Part shown: piece by piece, positions 36,254 through 44,981 of the stretch | How positions within the stretch are numbered: position 1 is the stretch's first letter | How the letters are laid out: every line of letters begins with the position of its first letter | From: Alphaproteobacteria bacterium | GTDB taxonomy: Bacteria; Pseudomonadota; Alphaproteobacteria; Micropepsales; Micropepsaceae | Length of the DNA stretch: 64,000 bases | NCBI GenBank assembly: GCA_028871795.1 | Contig: JAGWMG010000003.1 | Span: 124,001 to 188,000, forward strand | Direction of reading: 5' to 3' | Made by a program: the position numbers and the translations under genes | The notes under the pieces: generated by a model | Seen by the model: only the letters and a program-made list of their open reading frames with translations | Database searches by the model: none | Told to the model about the DNA's origin: nothing

Positions 36254-37905
36254 CTCGCATCCCGGAAGGCGTTGGTGATCGGATAGCGCCGGTCGCGGCC
36301 GAAGTTGCGCGGGCCGATCTTCACGCCCGGCGGCGCCTGCCGGCGCTTGTATTCCGAGACATAAAGCAGGTGTTCCACGCGCTTCACCGTCGCGGGCTCG
36401 AAGCCCTTGGCCACCACCTCCTCGAACGACATCTCCTTTTCCACCAGGCATTCCAGGATGCCGTCGAGGATGTCGTAAGGCGGCAGCGAATCCTGGTCGG
36501 TCTGGTTGGCACGCAGCTCCGCGCTCGGCGGCTTGGTGATGGTGCGTTCCGGGATCACCCGCCCCGGCGGCCCCAAGGCGCCCTTTGGCACCGTCCGGTT
36601 GCGCCAGCGCGCCAGGGCGAACACCTCCATCTTGTAGACGTCTTTCAGGACGTTGTAGCCGCCGCACATGTCGCCGTAGAGCGTGGCGTAACCGACGCTC
36701 ATCTCGCTCTTGTTGCCGGTCGTCAGCACCATCGGCCCGAACTTGTTGGAGATCGCCATCAGGATCAGCCCGCGGGTGCGCGACTGGATGTTCTCTTCGG
36801 TGGCGTCGGCGGCGCGGCCCGCAAACAACGGGCGCAGCGTGTCGGCGAAGGCGTCCACGGCGCGTTCGATCGGAATGGTCTCATAACTGACGTTGAGCAG
36901 TTGGGCGCATTCCTCCGCATCGTCGAGGCTGTCCTGCGCCGTGAAGCGCGAAGGCATCATCAGGCAGCGCACGCGCTCGCGCCCCAGCGCGTCGACGGCG
37001 ACCGCCGCCGACAGTGCCGAATCGATGCCGCCCGACAGCCCCAGCACGACGCCGGGAAAATGGTTCTTGTTCACGTAATCGCGCAGGCCCAGCATCATGG
37101 CGTGATAGACGGACTGCGAGCGTTCCTCCGCCGACGCGCGTTCGCCGGGCAGGCAGACCCAGCCTTCGCCCTGGCGCCGCCATTCGGTGACCGCGACCTT
37201 CTCTTCCCACGACGGCAGCGCCCACGCCACGCTGCGGTCGGCGTTGACGACCAGCGAGGCTCCGTCAAACACCAACTCGTCCTGTCCGCCCACCTGATTG
37301 AGGTAGACGAGCGGGCGGCGCGCTTCCATCACCCGCGCCGCAACCAGATTGAGGCGCACATCCTCCTTGCCGGTTTCGAACGGCGAGCCGTTCGGCACCA
37401 GCATGATCTCGCCGCCCGTTTCGGCCAGGCATTCCACGACCTCCGGCGTCCAGATGTCCTCGCAGATCGGTACGCCCAGCCGCACGCCGCGCACGTCCAG
37501 CGGGCCGGTCAGAGGACCAGGCTGGAACACGCGCTTCTCGTCGAACACGCCGTAGTTCGGCAGATCGTGCTTGAAGGTGCGCGCGGCGATGCGGCCCTTA
37601 TCGAGCAAGGCGACCGCATTGTAGAGCTTGCCGGATTCGCGCCACGGCATGCCGATCAGCACGGCGGGGCCGCCGGCGGCGGTGTCCTGCGCCAGCGCCT
37701 GGGCGGCTTCGCGCGCCTCGTCCTGCAGCGAACGCTTGAGGACCAGATCTTCCGGCGGATAGCCGGTGATGAAAAGCTCGGGGAAAAGAACGACATCGGC
37801 ATCGCCGGCGGCAGCCTGCGCGGCGCGCGCCATGGCAAGATTGCCGGCGATGTCCCCCATGCGGGGATTGAGCTGGGCCAGGGCGATGCGAAAACGATCC
37901 GTCAT
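36250..37905 (-). CDS. nadE: glutamine-dependent NAD+ synthetase
   Basis: NadE makes NAD+ from deamido-NAD, ATP and glutamine. The 551-residue protein has two domains. The N-terminal nitrilase-type glutaminase (1 to about 250) has the catalytic triad Glu in [14 protein letters not shown], Lys in [14 protein letters not shown] and Cys in [12 protein letters not shown]. The C-terminal synthetase has the P-loop [20 protein letters not shown], then [19 protein letters not shown]. An ammonia tunnel between them is expected from the family. The gene is coupled to gltX by the ATGA overlap. Confidence 0.96.
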   Translation of the reverse strand: MTDRFRIALAQLNPRMGDIAGNLAMARAAQAAAGDADVVLFPELFITGYPPEDLVLKRSLQDEAREAAQALAQDTAAGGPAVLIGMPWRESGKLYNAVALLDKGRIAARTFKHDLPNYGVFDEKRVFQPGPLTGPLDVRGVRLGVPICEDIWTPEVVECLAETGGEIMLVPNGSPFETGKEDVRLNLVAARVMEARRPLVYLNQVGGQDELVFDGASLVVNADRSVAWALPSWEEKVAVTEWRRQGEGWVCLPGERASAEERSQSVYHAMMLGLRDYVNKNHFPGVVLGLSGGIDSALSAAVAVDALGRERVRCLMMPSRFTAQDSLDDAEECAQLLNVSYETIPIERAVDAFADTLRPLFAGRAADATEENIQSRTRGLILMAISNKFGPMVLTTGNKSEMSVGYATLYGDMCGGYNVLKDVYKMEVFALARWRNRTVPKGALGPPGRVIPERTITKPPSAELRANQTDQDSLPPYDILDGILECLVEKEMSFEEVVAKGFEPATVKRVEHLLYVSEYKRRQAPPGVKIGPRNFGRDRRYPITNAFRDAR

Positions 37906-37959
37906 CGCTGCTGTTTACAGCGCCGCGCGGCGGATAAAAAGGACCTGGCCGCTATGCGG

Positions 37960-38934
37960 TCAGTTGGCGGCGGCGTAGGCGGCCAGCTCCCGCCGGTTGC
38001 GCAGCGCCCCGGAGCGGTCTGACGCCTCGTCGATCATCAGTGCGGTTTCCAGGGCGCGGCGGGCCTGCCGCGGGCGGACCAGCGGCGCCTTACCGTTGCG
38101 CGCCGCCGCGACGAAGGCCGCCACCGATTCGGCCAGCGGATCGCCTGTCTCCAGCGCGTTGAGCGCACGCGGCGTGGTGTTGGCGATCTTGCGGGTCAGG
38201 AAGTCGATTTCCACGGCACCGTCCGCATAGACGGCGCGCATACCGCGGCGGCGCGATTCGGCGACACGGCTGGTTTCGAGCCGCGCCACGGCGCCGTTCT
38301 CGAACAGCACGGCCGCGGAGGCCTCGTCGGCAAAACCGGCCCTTTCGACGCGCCCGCGGGCATGCACGCTGCGGACCTTGCCCGGAATGAGCTGATGGAC
38401 GAGATCCAGATCGTGGATCATCAGATCGAGCACGACGCTGACGTCCGTGCCGCGGCCGGACCACGGACCCATCCGCCAGCACGATACTTCAAGGGGAGAA
38501 TCCTCGTAGTCCAGCAGTCCGGTGCGGGCGAATACGAACCGCTCCTGATGACCCACGGTCAGGATAAGACCCATTTTTTCCGCCAGCGCGATCAAGGCGT
38601 CGGCTTCCTCGATGCTCGTCGCGATCGGCTTCTCCACCAGCACATGAGCACCGGCATTGAGGAACGCGCGCACAATCTCGGCATGGGTCACGGCCGGCGA
38701 GGCCACGCTGACGACATCCACCTTGCCCAACAGTTCGCGCCAGTCGGCAACGGCGCGCACTCCGTGCGTTGCCGTAGCGCTCTTGCGCGCATCCAGCGAC
38801 GGATCGGCGATGGCCAGCAATTCGACGCCCGCCAAGCCGCGATACTTCGCGGCATGGTGACGGCCGAAAGCACCGGCACCGACGACGGCGGCCTTGAGCA
38901 GGCCATTCTGGCGAGCAAAGCGGGTGGGTAGCAC
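37960..38934 (-). CDS. Gfo/Idh/MocA-family oxidoreductase
   Basis: The protein has 324 residues from GTG 38934. The N-terminal Rossmann domain has AAVVGAGAFGRHHAAKY and the conserved VEKPIATSIEEADALI loop whose Lys helps catalysis. The C-terminal domain has DLMIHDLDLVHQLIPG, including the His used in many family members. These enzymes oxidise or reduce sugars and nucleotide sugars with NAD(P). Relatives of this shape are found beside lipid A genes (GnnA-like, oxidising UDP-GlcNAc), but no partner aminotransferase is here, so the substrate is unassigned. It lies 54 bases upstream of nadE on the same strand. Confidence 0.88.
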   Translation of the reverse strand: MLPTRFARQNGLLKAAVVGAGAFGRHHAAKYRGLAGVELLAIADPSLDARKSATATHGVRAVADWRELLGKVDVVSVASPAVTHAEIVRAFLNAGAHVLVEKPIATSIEEADALIALAEKMGLILTVGHQERFVFARTGLLDYEDSPLEVSCWRMGPWSGRGTDVSVVLDLMIHDLDLVHQLIPGKVRSVHARGRVERAGFADEASAAVLFENGAVARLETSRVAESRRRGMRAVYADGAVEIDFLTRKIANTTPRALNALETGDPLAESVAAFVAAARNGKAPLVRPRQARRALETALMIDEASDRSGALRNRRELAAYAAAN

Positions 38935-39079
38935 AGGAAAACCCCCGGAATCTCAGTGACATAAGGTCCCGAGTTTCCCCTAGGTGCGAGTCATAAAATG
39001 TTTCGGCTTGTTACACCCCCGCCCCCTGCTAGGTTTACGGCCGTTACCGACCGCCCGCCAAAATGGTTAAGGAGACGTC

Positions 39080-40108
39080 ATGGGATCGGAAAAAAACCGG
39101 GATATACGCCTTAGACAGCGCCCGTCCGGGCTGCCCAGCCCAGCCGATTTCGAGCTGGTGGAGAGCGAAATCCCTACTCCCGGCCGCGGCCAGGTCTTGG
39201 TCCGCAACCTGTTCATGTCCGTCGATCCTTACATGCGCGGGCGGATGACGAACCGCAAGAGCTACGTCGCACCGTTCCAGCTCGGCGAGGTGCTGCAGGG
39301 CGGCGCCGTCGGCAAGGTGGCGACATCCAACAACAACGACCAGTTCCAGGCGGGCGATTATGTCTTCAGCAGCAACGGCTGGCGCGAGTGGTTCGTGTCG
39401 GACGGCGCGGACCTGCAGAAGATCGATCCCGGGCCAGCGCCGATCCAGGCCTATCTCGGCATGCTCGGCATGCCGGGGCTGACGGCCTATGCGGGCCTGC
39501 TACGCATCGGCGGCCTCAAAGAGGAAGATCGCGTGTTCGTGTCGGCGGCGGCGGGAGCGGTCGGCGCGATCGCCTGCCAGATCGCCAGGAACACGGGCTG
39601 CGAGATCGTGGTCGGCTCCACCGGCTCCGAGGAGAAGCGCGCCTATCTCATCCGGGAACTGGGCATCACGGAGGCGATCAATTACCGCGAATGCGACGAC
39701 CTCGCCGCCGCGCTGGCCGACGCGATGCCCGGCGGCATCGACGTCTATTTCGACAATGTCGGCGGCACGCATCTGACGGCGGCGCTCGACAATATGCGCG
39801 TCTTCGGGCGCATCGTCGCCTGCGGGGCGATCGAGCACTACAACGCCACCGAGCCGCCGAAGGGACCGCCCAACCTCTTCCAGATCGTCACCAAGAGTTT
39901 GACGATGCGCGGATTCATCATCCTCAATCATTTCGACATGCGCGAGCGCTTCCTCGGCGACATGAACGAGTGGATCGCCGACGGCAAGATGACGCTGCGG
40001 GAAACCGTGAAGGAGGGCATCGAGAGCGCGCCGGAGGCGCTGATCGGCCTCTTCCACGGCGAGAACATCGGCAAGATGCTGGTGAAACTGGGCGAGGACG
40101 GCGCGTAG
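39080..40108 (+). CDS. NADPH-dependent oxidoreductase, zinc-free MDR family (LTB4-DH/CurA-like)
   Basis: The 342-residue enzyme has a strong ribosome-binding site (AAGGAGACGTC before ATG). The N-domain has NLFMSVDPYMRGRM, typical of leukotriene-B4-dehydrogenase-like double-bond reductases. LGMLGMPGLTAYAGLLRIG is followed by the nucleotide loop VSAAAGAVGAIACQIA and YFDNVGGTHL. No structural or catalytic zinc cysteines are seen. Such enzymes reduce alpha,beta-unsaturated carbonyls with NADPH, which suggests a detoxification role. It is a single gene, convergent with and three bases from the next gene. Confidence 0.93.
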   Translation: MGSEKNRDIRLRQRPSGLPSPADFELVESEIPTPGRGQVLVRNLFMSVDPYMRGRMTNRKSYVAPFQLGEVLQGGAVGKVATSNNNDQFQAGDYVFSSNGWREWFVSDGADLQKIDPGPAPIQAYLGMLGMPGLTAYAGLLRIGGLKEEDRVFVSAAAGAVGAIACQIARNTGCEIVVGSTGSEEKRAYLIRELGITEAINYRECDDLAAALADAMPGGIDVYFDNVGGTHLTAALDNMRVFGRIVACGAIEHYNATEPPKGPPNLFQIVTKSLTMRGFIILNHFDMRERFLGDMNEWIADGKMTLRETVKEGIESAPEALIGLFHGENIGKMLVKLGEDGA

Positions 40109-40111
40109 CGC

Positions 40112-40861
40112 CTACTTCTCGCGGCCGACGGCGAGCGCCGCCGTCATCGCGGCCAGGATCAGATAGGCGAGCAGCAGCGGCGCCAGTCCGATCAGCAGCG
40201 CGCCGGAAATATCGGCGTAGGCGCTGCACCCCAGGAACGCGAACGCGGTGCCGACGAAGAGCATCTGGATGCCGATCACCGCGGCAATGCCCAGCATGAT
40301 CGCGGTCGCCAGCGGCCCGAGCGCGTCGGGTTGTGCCGTGCGTTCCAAGCGGAGGATGCCCGCTTCCAGCTTCAGCCGCGACAGGGATGAACACAAATAT
40401 ATGATCGCCAGCAGCCAGGTGATGGCCGAAGCGAACACCCGCCCGCCGTCGAGCCCGCAGCCGCCGAGCGCTCCGACCAATGCCCGCTGACCCCACACCG
40501 CGAAATAGATCGCCGACTCGAAGCCGTCGACGACGACGCCGGAAAGATGGGCCGGCGCGAAAACGATCTGGTTGACGAAGCTCAGGCAGACGAAAGCGAG
40601 GAACACCAGGTCGTTGAAACTCGGAACGAATCGGAGCGGCTTGAGGCGCTTGAGCAGCGGCACGCCGCCTTGGCCGGAGGCGGCGCCGTAGCCCCCGACG
40701 AACAACAAGCCCATCGCCAGGAAAAGAACGAAACAGGCGATCAGAAGCGGCAGCCGGCGCAGCGGATCGCTGCCGTTCGCAAGCGCCATGTTCGCGGCGT
40801 CGGCGCCCGCGTACAAGCAGACCAGCAGCCAGACTTTGGCCAAGAGGCGGGCTATCGCCAT
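40112..40861 (-). CDS. multispanning membrane protein of unknown function
   Basis: The 249-residue hydrophobic protein has about six transmembrane helices, for example LPLLIACFVLFLAMGLLFVG, NDLVFLAFVCLSFVNQIVF and LAPLLLAYLILAAMTAAL. Short charged loops contain KRLKPLRFVPS and SRLKLEAGILRLER. No family was recognised. It lies 25 bases downstream of the DAHP synthase stop on the same strand and is probably cotranscribed with it. A functional tie to aromatic synthesis is not supported by anything in the sequence. Confidence 0.75.
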   Translation of the reverse strand: MAIARLLAKVWLLVCLYAGADAANMALANGSDPLRRLPLLIACFVLFLAMGLLFVGGYGAASGQGGVPLLKRLKPLRFVPSFNDLVFLAFVCLSFVNQIVFAPAHLSGVVVDGFESAIYFAVWGQRALVGALGGCGLDGGRVFASAITWLLAIIYLCSSLSRLKLEAGILRLERTAQPDALGPLATAIMLGIAAVIGIQMLFVGTAFAFLGCSAYADISGALLIGLAPLLLAYLILAAMTAALAVGREK

Positions 40862-40886
40862 GCGTCCGGATCCCCCTCGCCTCGCC

Positions 40887-42260
40887 TCACGCCGACGCCG
40901 CCAGACCGGCGACTTTCATCCGCTCCTCGCGCAGATTCTCGGCCATCAGGAAGGCAAGCTCCAGCACCTGGCTGGCATTGAGCCGCGGATCGCAATGGGT
41001 GTGATAGCGCTTGCGCAGGTCCTCCTCGACGATCGCCTGCGCCCCGCCGAGGCACTCGGTGACGTTCTGGCCGGTCATCTCGAAATGCACGCCGCCGGCG
41101 TGCGTCCCCTCGGCGCGATGGACGTCGAAGAAGGTTTTTGTTTCCTTGAGGATGCGGTCGAACGGCCGCGTCTTGTAGCCGGTGCCGGACTTGACGGTGT
41201 TGCCGTGCATCGGGTCGCACGACCACACCACCTTGGCGCCTTCGCGTTCGACGGCGCGGATCAGCCGCGGCAGCTTTTCGGCAACCTTGTCCGCACCGAA
41301 GCGGCAGATCAGCGTCAGCCGGCCGGGCTTGTTCTCGGGATTGAGCGCGCCGAGCAGCCGGACCAGCTCGTCCTCGCTCAGGCCGGGGCCGCATTTGAGT
41401 CCGAGCGGATTGCGGATGCCGCGGCAGAACTCGACGTGCGCGCCGTCGAGCTGGCGCGTGCGGTCGCCGATCCACAGCATGTGCGCGGAGGTGTCGTACC
41501 AGTCGCCGCTGGTGGAATCGACGCGCGTCATCGCCTGCTCGAAGCCGAGGAACAGCGCCTCGTGGCTGGTGTAGAAATCGGTCGAGCGCAGCTGCGGCAC
41601 GGACGCCGAGGTGACGCCGCACGCCGCCATGAAGTCGAGCGCCTCGGAGATGCGCTGCGCCAGGCCCTTGTACTGTTCGCCGGCCGGCGAGTCCGCGATG
41701 AAGCCCAGCATCCAGCGGTGCACGTTGTGCAGGTCGGCATAGCCGCCCGTGGCGAAGGCGCGCAGCAGGTTGAGCGTGGCCGCCGCCTGCGCGTAGGCCT
41801 CCATCAGGCGGCGCGGATCGGGCGTGCGGCTTTGGGGCGTGAACTCGATGCCGTTGATGTTGTCGCCGCGATAGGAGGGCAGCGTGACGCCGCCGCGCGT
41901 CTCGAAATCGTCGGAGCGCGGCTTGGCGAACTGGCCGGCGATGCGCCCCACCTTCACCACCGGCATGCCGGCGGCGAAGGTCAGCACCACCGCCATCTGC
42001 AAGAGCACGCGGAAGGTGTCGCGGATGTTGTCGGGATGGAACTCGGCGAAGCTCTCCGCGCAATCGCCGCCCTGCAGCAGGAAAGCCTTGCCCTCCGTCA
42101 CCTGGGCCAGCCCCGCCTTGAGATTGCGCGCCTCGCCGGCGAACACCAGCGGCGGGTGGCGCTTCAGGCGCGTCTCCACGGCCTCGAGCGCCGCCGCGTC
42201 CGGATAGACCGGAACCTGGCAGATCGGCTTGCTGCGCCAGCTTTGCGGCGACCAGGCCAC
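40887..42260 (-). CDS. class II 3-deoxy-7-phosphoheptulonate (DAHP) synthase
   Basis: DAHP synthase joins phosphoenolpyruvate and erythrose 4-phosphate in the first step of aromatic amino acid synthesis. The 457-residue protein starts at GTG 42260 with an excellent GAGGAGG site ([17 protein letters not shown]); longer upstream frames are not needed. Class II signatures are clear: [15 protein letters not shown] (Cys metal ligand), [45 protein letters not shown] and [12 protein letters not shown]. Length matches plant and actinobacterial class II enzymes. No separate regulatory domain is present. Confidence 0.95.
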   Translation of the reverse strand: MAWSPQSWRSKPICQVPVYPDAAALEAVETRLKRHPPLVFAGEARNLKAGLAQVTEGKAFLLQGGDCAESFAEFHPDNIRDTFRVLLQMAVVLTFAAGMPVVKVGRIAGQFAKPRSDDFETRGGVTLPSYRGDNINGIEFTPQSRTPDPRRLMEAYAQAAATLNLLRAFATGGYADLHNVHRWMLGFIADSPAGEQYKGLAQRISEALDFMAACGVTSASVPQLRSTDFYTSHEALFLGFEQAMTRVDSTSGDWYDTSAHMLWIGDRTRQLDGAHVEFCRGIRNPLGLKCGPGLSEDELVRLLGALNPENKPGRLTLICRFGADKVAEKLPRLIRAVEREGAKVVWSCDPMHGNTVKSGTGYKTRPFDRILKETKTFFDVHRAEGTHAGGVHFEMTGQNVTECLGGAQAIVEEDLRKRYHTHCDPRLNASQVLELAFLMAENLREERMKVAGLAASA

Positions 42261-42628
42261 GCGAAACCTCCTCGGTTGGGGCACGGATATAGGCGAACGG
42301 GGCGGCGTTTGGAAGCGACGGAGCGGCGCGTGGTGAACGGGGTGCGGGTGGTTGGGGTACAGGATACAGTGGCCGTGTGTGCGGCGGCATACCACGAATT
42401 GTTTTCGACTTGGCGATTGGGGGGTGTCCCCTCGCCTTCGCTTCCGCCGCCCGGCTTCAGCGAAGCCGGCAGCAGCGATTATACGGCTACCCCGACGATG
42501 TGGGATAGCGAGCGAGACGCAGTCGCGATCAACGACACATAGCGGGAGTATGTTCAGCGGAGGAAGCGGGAATCGCCGTCGAAGCAATTAATTCACTCTG
42601 ACCCCGTTTTTTCCGCGAACACACTGGG
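42261..42628. other. non-coding stretch at the edge of the accessory patch
   Basis: About 370 bases with no supported gene. Promoter elements for the DAHP synthase gene should lie at its left side. At 42587-42606 is an ATTAATTCACTCTGACCCCG motif, and a related form occurs at 43710-43731. Confidence 0.45.
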
Positions 42629-43399
42629 CTAGGTGGGAAACTCCTGTAGACAACCGACCGTCTCCACGTCGATCCGGCACCATGCATCGATCAGTGAGCG
42701 GAAGCGTTGCTGATACAGGCCTCTTCTATCATACATTCGGTCATAGTGGTTGTTCCACTCGTGAATCCGGCTGCTTCGCGCTGTTGCTGCCAGCGTATTC
42801 GGCGCCTCATTCCTGAATCTTGCCTTGTCGAATTCGATTTGCTCGTTCAAGCAGTTTAGGAATTGCCTATAATGCTGAAACTGCCTACTTGTTGCGCTTA
42901 ACGTATCACGGGCTTTAGAAGGCGGGATGCTCTGCAAATAATCCAGGCTTGGAATCGTGATGACAGGATCTTCCTGTTCGCAGTTGAGCGGTTGTTCAAG
43001 AGCAGTAGATAGAGCGTGCGGATTGCCGCCATTGTTGGTGGCTGGCGATACCGCAAAATAGAGAGCCAAGAAAATGATAACTACAGCCCCAACCACGAAT
43101 AGAACTAGAGCCAGTTTTGTTCCCAGTGCCGAGAGCATCGCCGCCGCTGCGGTTTGAATGAAACTCACAGCTCTGATCACAAGACCGTTATGTGGATCAG
43201 CATGGAGTAATAATTCTCCAACGAAAAAAAGTAGTAAGGCTAGTAAGGCGCCGACCCCGCCAGCCCAAAGTTCGCTTACGGCGGTCGATTCAACAAACGT
43301 CGTCGCCCCCACAAGCGCACTTGCGCCAATCGTACCCGCGCCAATCGTCCGTTGCAGCGTCAAGGCAGAACGCGTCTTCCCCCTATCAGGCAATTCCAT
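42629..43399 (-). CDS. low-GC membrane protein of unknown function
   Basis: The 256-residue protein has an N-terminal half with three hydrophobic segments (ASALVGATTFV region, GVGALLALLLFFVGELLL, LALVLFVVGAVVIIFLALYF). The C-terminal half is soluble and rich in Asn/Gln/Arg (SRQFQHYRQFLNCLNEQIEF, RSSRIHEWNNHYDRMYDRRG) and may form helices. A sampled 60-base line (42841-42900) is 43 percent GC, well below the neighbours, suggesting transfer. No family recognised. It ends an accessory patch that also holds the HigBA module. The start fits the only long frame; the ribosome-binding site is weak. Confidence 0.65.
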   Translation of the reverse strand: MELPDRGKTRSALTLQRTIGAGTIGASALVGATTFVESTAVSELWAGGVGALLALLLFFVGELLLHADPHNGLVIRAVSFIQTAAAAMLSALGTKLALVLFVVGAVVIIFLALYFAVSPATNNGGNPHALSTALEQPLNCEQEDPVITIPSLDYLQSIPPSKARDTLSATSRQFQHYRQFLNCLNEQIEFDKARFRNEAPNTLAATARSSRIHEWNNHYDRMYDRRGLYQQRFRSLIDAWCRIDVETVGCLQEFPT

Positions 43400-43492
43400 G
43401 CGTCATCCCCCGTCTATCGCAGCGACAAGGTTGAGCAGCGATTGGGGCCAAAACGTGGCCCCAGGACAATCGAAGGTCGCGTAATTGGGACC

Positions 43493-43681
43493 AGAGTCGA
43501 CATATGGACCCCGCCGCGCGGTTCTGCGGTTCGCATCATGGCACGTCTTCGCGCGCCCCGCTTTCGCGCCGCGGATCGTCTGCTCCGCACACGGATGATA
43601 TTGCCTCTCATTCGCCCACATTAAATCTCTCGCGCACCTCTTGAATCGCCGTATTCGTTCCCCATTTATCCCAAGTGAACA
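43493..43681. repeat. direct repeat, copy 1, downstream of higA
   Basis: This segment runs from AGAGTCGACATATG to CCCAAGTGAACA. It matches 44512-44692 over nearly its whole length in the same orientation, with scattered substitutions and one extra block of about 8-10 bp (GCGCGCCCCG near 43550). Shared stretches include TTCTGCGGTTCGCATCATGG and GGATGATATTGCCTCTCATT. The two copies start 1019 bp apart and bracket the HigBA module. Confidence 0.88.
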
Positions 43682-43720
43682 CAGCGAGGAAGTATCCGGG
43701 TCAGAGGCGATTAAATTCGC

Positions 43721-44065
43721 TCACACCCCTGCTGCCTCACCCGACGCGAAAATAATCCGGCCCGCCTTCCCCGCCCTTTTATGCCGGCGGACGACGATCT
43801 CCACGTCGCGGTCGAAGGCGGTGAGGAACCCCATCAGCCGCTCGATGGAGTATTCGCGGAAATGGCCTTTGAACAGACGCGAGACTTCCGGCTGGCTGAT
43901 GCCCATGCGCTTGCCGGATTCCGCCTGCGTCAGCTTGCGCGCGTTCGCCAAGCGGTAAATCTCCGACACGATCTGCGCCTTGAGGAAATGCGTTTCGGCG
44001 TCGGGCAGCCTAAGATCGGCGAAGATATTGGTGCCGCCCGTTTCGATTTTCGCCTTGCGTGTCAT
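43721..44065 (-). CDS. higA: HigA-type antitoxin (XRE helix-turn-helix)
   Basis: The 114-residue protein starts MTRKAKIETGGTNIFADLRL at the ATG overlapping the toxin's TGA (ATGA). An N-terminal segment of about 28 residues precedes the helix-turn-helix: FLKAQIVSEIYRLANARKLT, QAESGKRMGISQPEVSRLFK. Then YSIERLMGFLTAFDRDVEIV follows. It should neutralise the toxin encoded just upstream and repress the shared promoter, where an 8+8 bp inverted repeat is present. The toxin-first order is that of higBA. The helix-turn-helix layout is like that of the gene at 1-258. Confidence 0.88.
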   Translation of the reverse strand: MTRKAKIETGGTNIFADLRLPDAETHFLKAQIVSEIYRLANARKLTQAESGKRMGISQPEVSRLFKGHFREYSIERLMGFLTAFDRDVEIVVRRHKRAGKAGRIIFASGEAAGV

Positions 44066-44457
44066 AACCTCTTCTCCGCAACAAAACGCGCCGTATGATC
44101 GGATGCCGCATCTCGCAGGCGGCGCTTGATCAAATCGATGTCGCCCTTCGGCGTCGCGATGCCGCGCTTCGACTTCTTCTTGAAGGCGTGCAGCACATAG
44201 ACCGCTTCCGCAAAACGCACCGTATAGACGGCGCGATACGTGTCTCCGTCGAAATCCTCGACCAGTTCTACCGTTCCGCCGCCAAGGCCCTTGAGCGGTT
44301 TGGCCGAAGGCGGATGCTGGCCCGTCTGCGCCAGGAACAGCTCGAACCCGAGGCCGTCCTGCACGCGCGGTGGAAAATCCCGATAATCGCGCTTGCTCGA
44401 TCCGACCCAAAGCAACGGGCGCAGCGGCCGGGCGAGGTTTCGTGTATCAACGGGCAT
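44062..44457 (-). CDS. higB: HigB-type toxin (RelE/Gp49 superfamily)
   Basis: A probable ribosome-dependent mRNA interferase. The frame from ATG 44457 gives 131 residues. The family core starts at LLWVGSSKRDYRDFPPRVQD and includes LAQTGQHPPSAKPLKGLGGG, DGDTYRAVYTVRFAEAVYVL, HAFKKKSKRGIATPKGDIDL and IKRRLRDA. The conserved basic and aromatic residues expected for the active cleft are present. The ATG lies under the predicted -10 element, so the true start is probably further in; TTG 44415 (LLWVGSS) would give 117 residues. It is coupled to higA by ATGA overlap. Confidence 0.88.
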   Translation of the reverse strand: MPVDTRNLARPLRPLLWVGSSKRDYRDFPPRVQDGLGFELFLAQTGQHPPSAKPLKGLGGGTVELVEDFDGDTYRAVYTVRFAEAVYVLHAFKKKSKRGIATPKGDIDLIKRRLRDAASDHTARFVAEKRL

Positions 44458-44484
44458 TATGAGTATTTACTCATACAATGTCAA
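44456..44484 (-). promoter_or_regulatory. higBA promoter with operator between -35 and -10
   Basis: On the minus strand TTGACA (44484-44479) and CATAAT (44461-44456) are separated by exactly 17 bases, a near-consensus sigma-70 promoter. TATGAGTA and TACTCATA (44458-44465 and 44468-44475) form a perfect inverted repeat with a 2-bp centre between the two hexamers. This fits binding of a HigA dimer that blocks RNA polymerase. Confidence 0.8.
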
Positions 44485-44511
44485 GAAGCGAGCGAGACGT
44501 GATCGGAGGTT

Positions 44512-44692
44512 AGAGTCGACATATGAAATCCGCCGCGCGGTTCTGCGGTTCGCATCATGGCACGTCTTCCGCTTTCGCGCCGCGGATCGCCTGCTCCGCA
44601 TACGGATGATATTGCCTCTCATTCGCCAACATTAAATCTCTCGCGGGTCTCTTGAATCGACCGAACCGTTCCCCATTTGTCTCACGTGAACA
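44512..44692. repeat. direct repeat, copy 2, upstream of higB
   Basis: This is the partner of 43493-43681: the same order of blocks from AGAGTCGACATATG through GCGCCGCGGATCGCCTGCTC to CACGTGAACA. It begins 27 bases beyond the -35 hexamer of the higBA promoter. The repeat contains no credible gene. It could be a mobile repeat, a recombination site or the scar of a local duplication. Confidence 0.88.
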
Positions 44693-44981
44693 GTTTGGGA
44701 AACACAACCGAGGCAGGCTCAAGATTTCGAAACGAAGCTGACGCGTGACCATACAGGGCTTGGGTGCGATCCGCGTGCACCCGCGTGACGTGAGCTAGCG
44801 ATGGCGCCGCCCAAGCGCGGCCGAAGCAGAACGCCCGCTGTGCGAAGCCCGAGGCGAAGCAAAGGTGCTCGCGGATTCCGCCCGAAAAACGGGAACCGCT
44901 GGCCCGCCGTAGCTTCGAACCGAAGGCGGGTTCGCCGGGCGCATTGCAGAAAGACAGGCCCGCGCGCGGCCCGCCTTCTGT
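44693..44981. other. GC-rich non-coding stretch between the repeat and the OmpA gene
   Basis: About 290 bases. The plus-strand frame of 78 codons here is arginine-rich and lacks a ribosome-binding site, so I do not call it. CCCGCC and GGCGGG around 44903-44930 can pair, and GC-rich inverted sequence just after 44982 may act in ending the OmpA transcript. Confidence 0.4.

Noticed and set aside
35824-38022. 732-codon plus-strand frame opposite gltX and nadE
   Set aside because: Antisense to two fully recognisable enzymes; composition (Arg, His, Ala, Gly) is that of a mirror frame.
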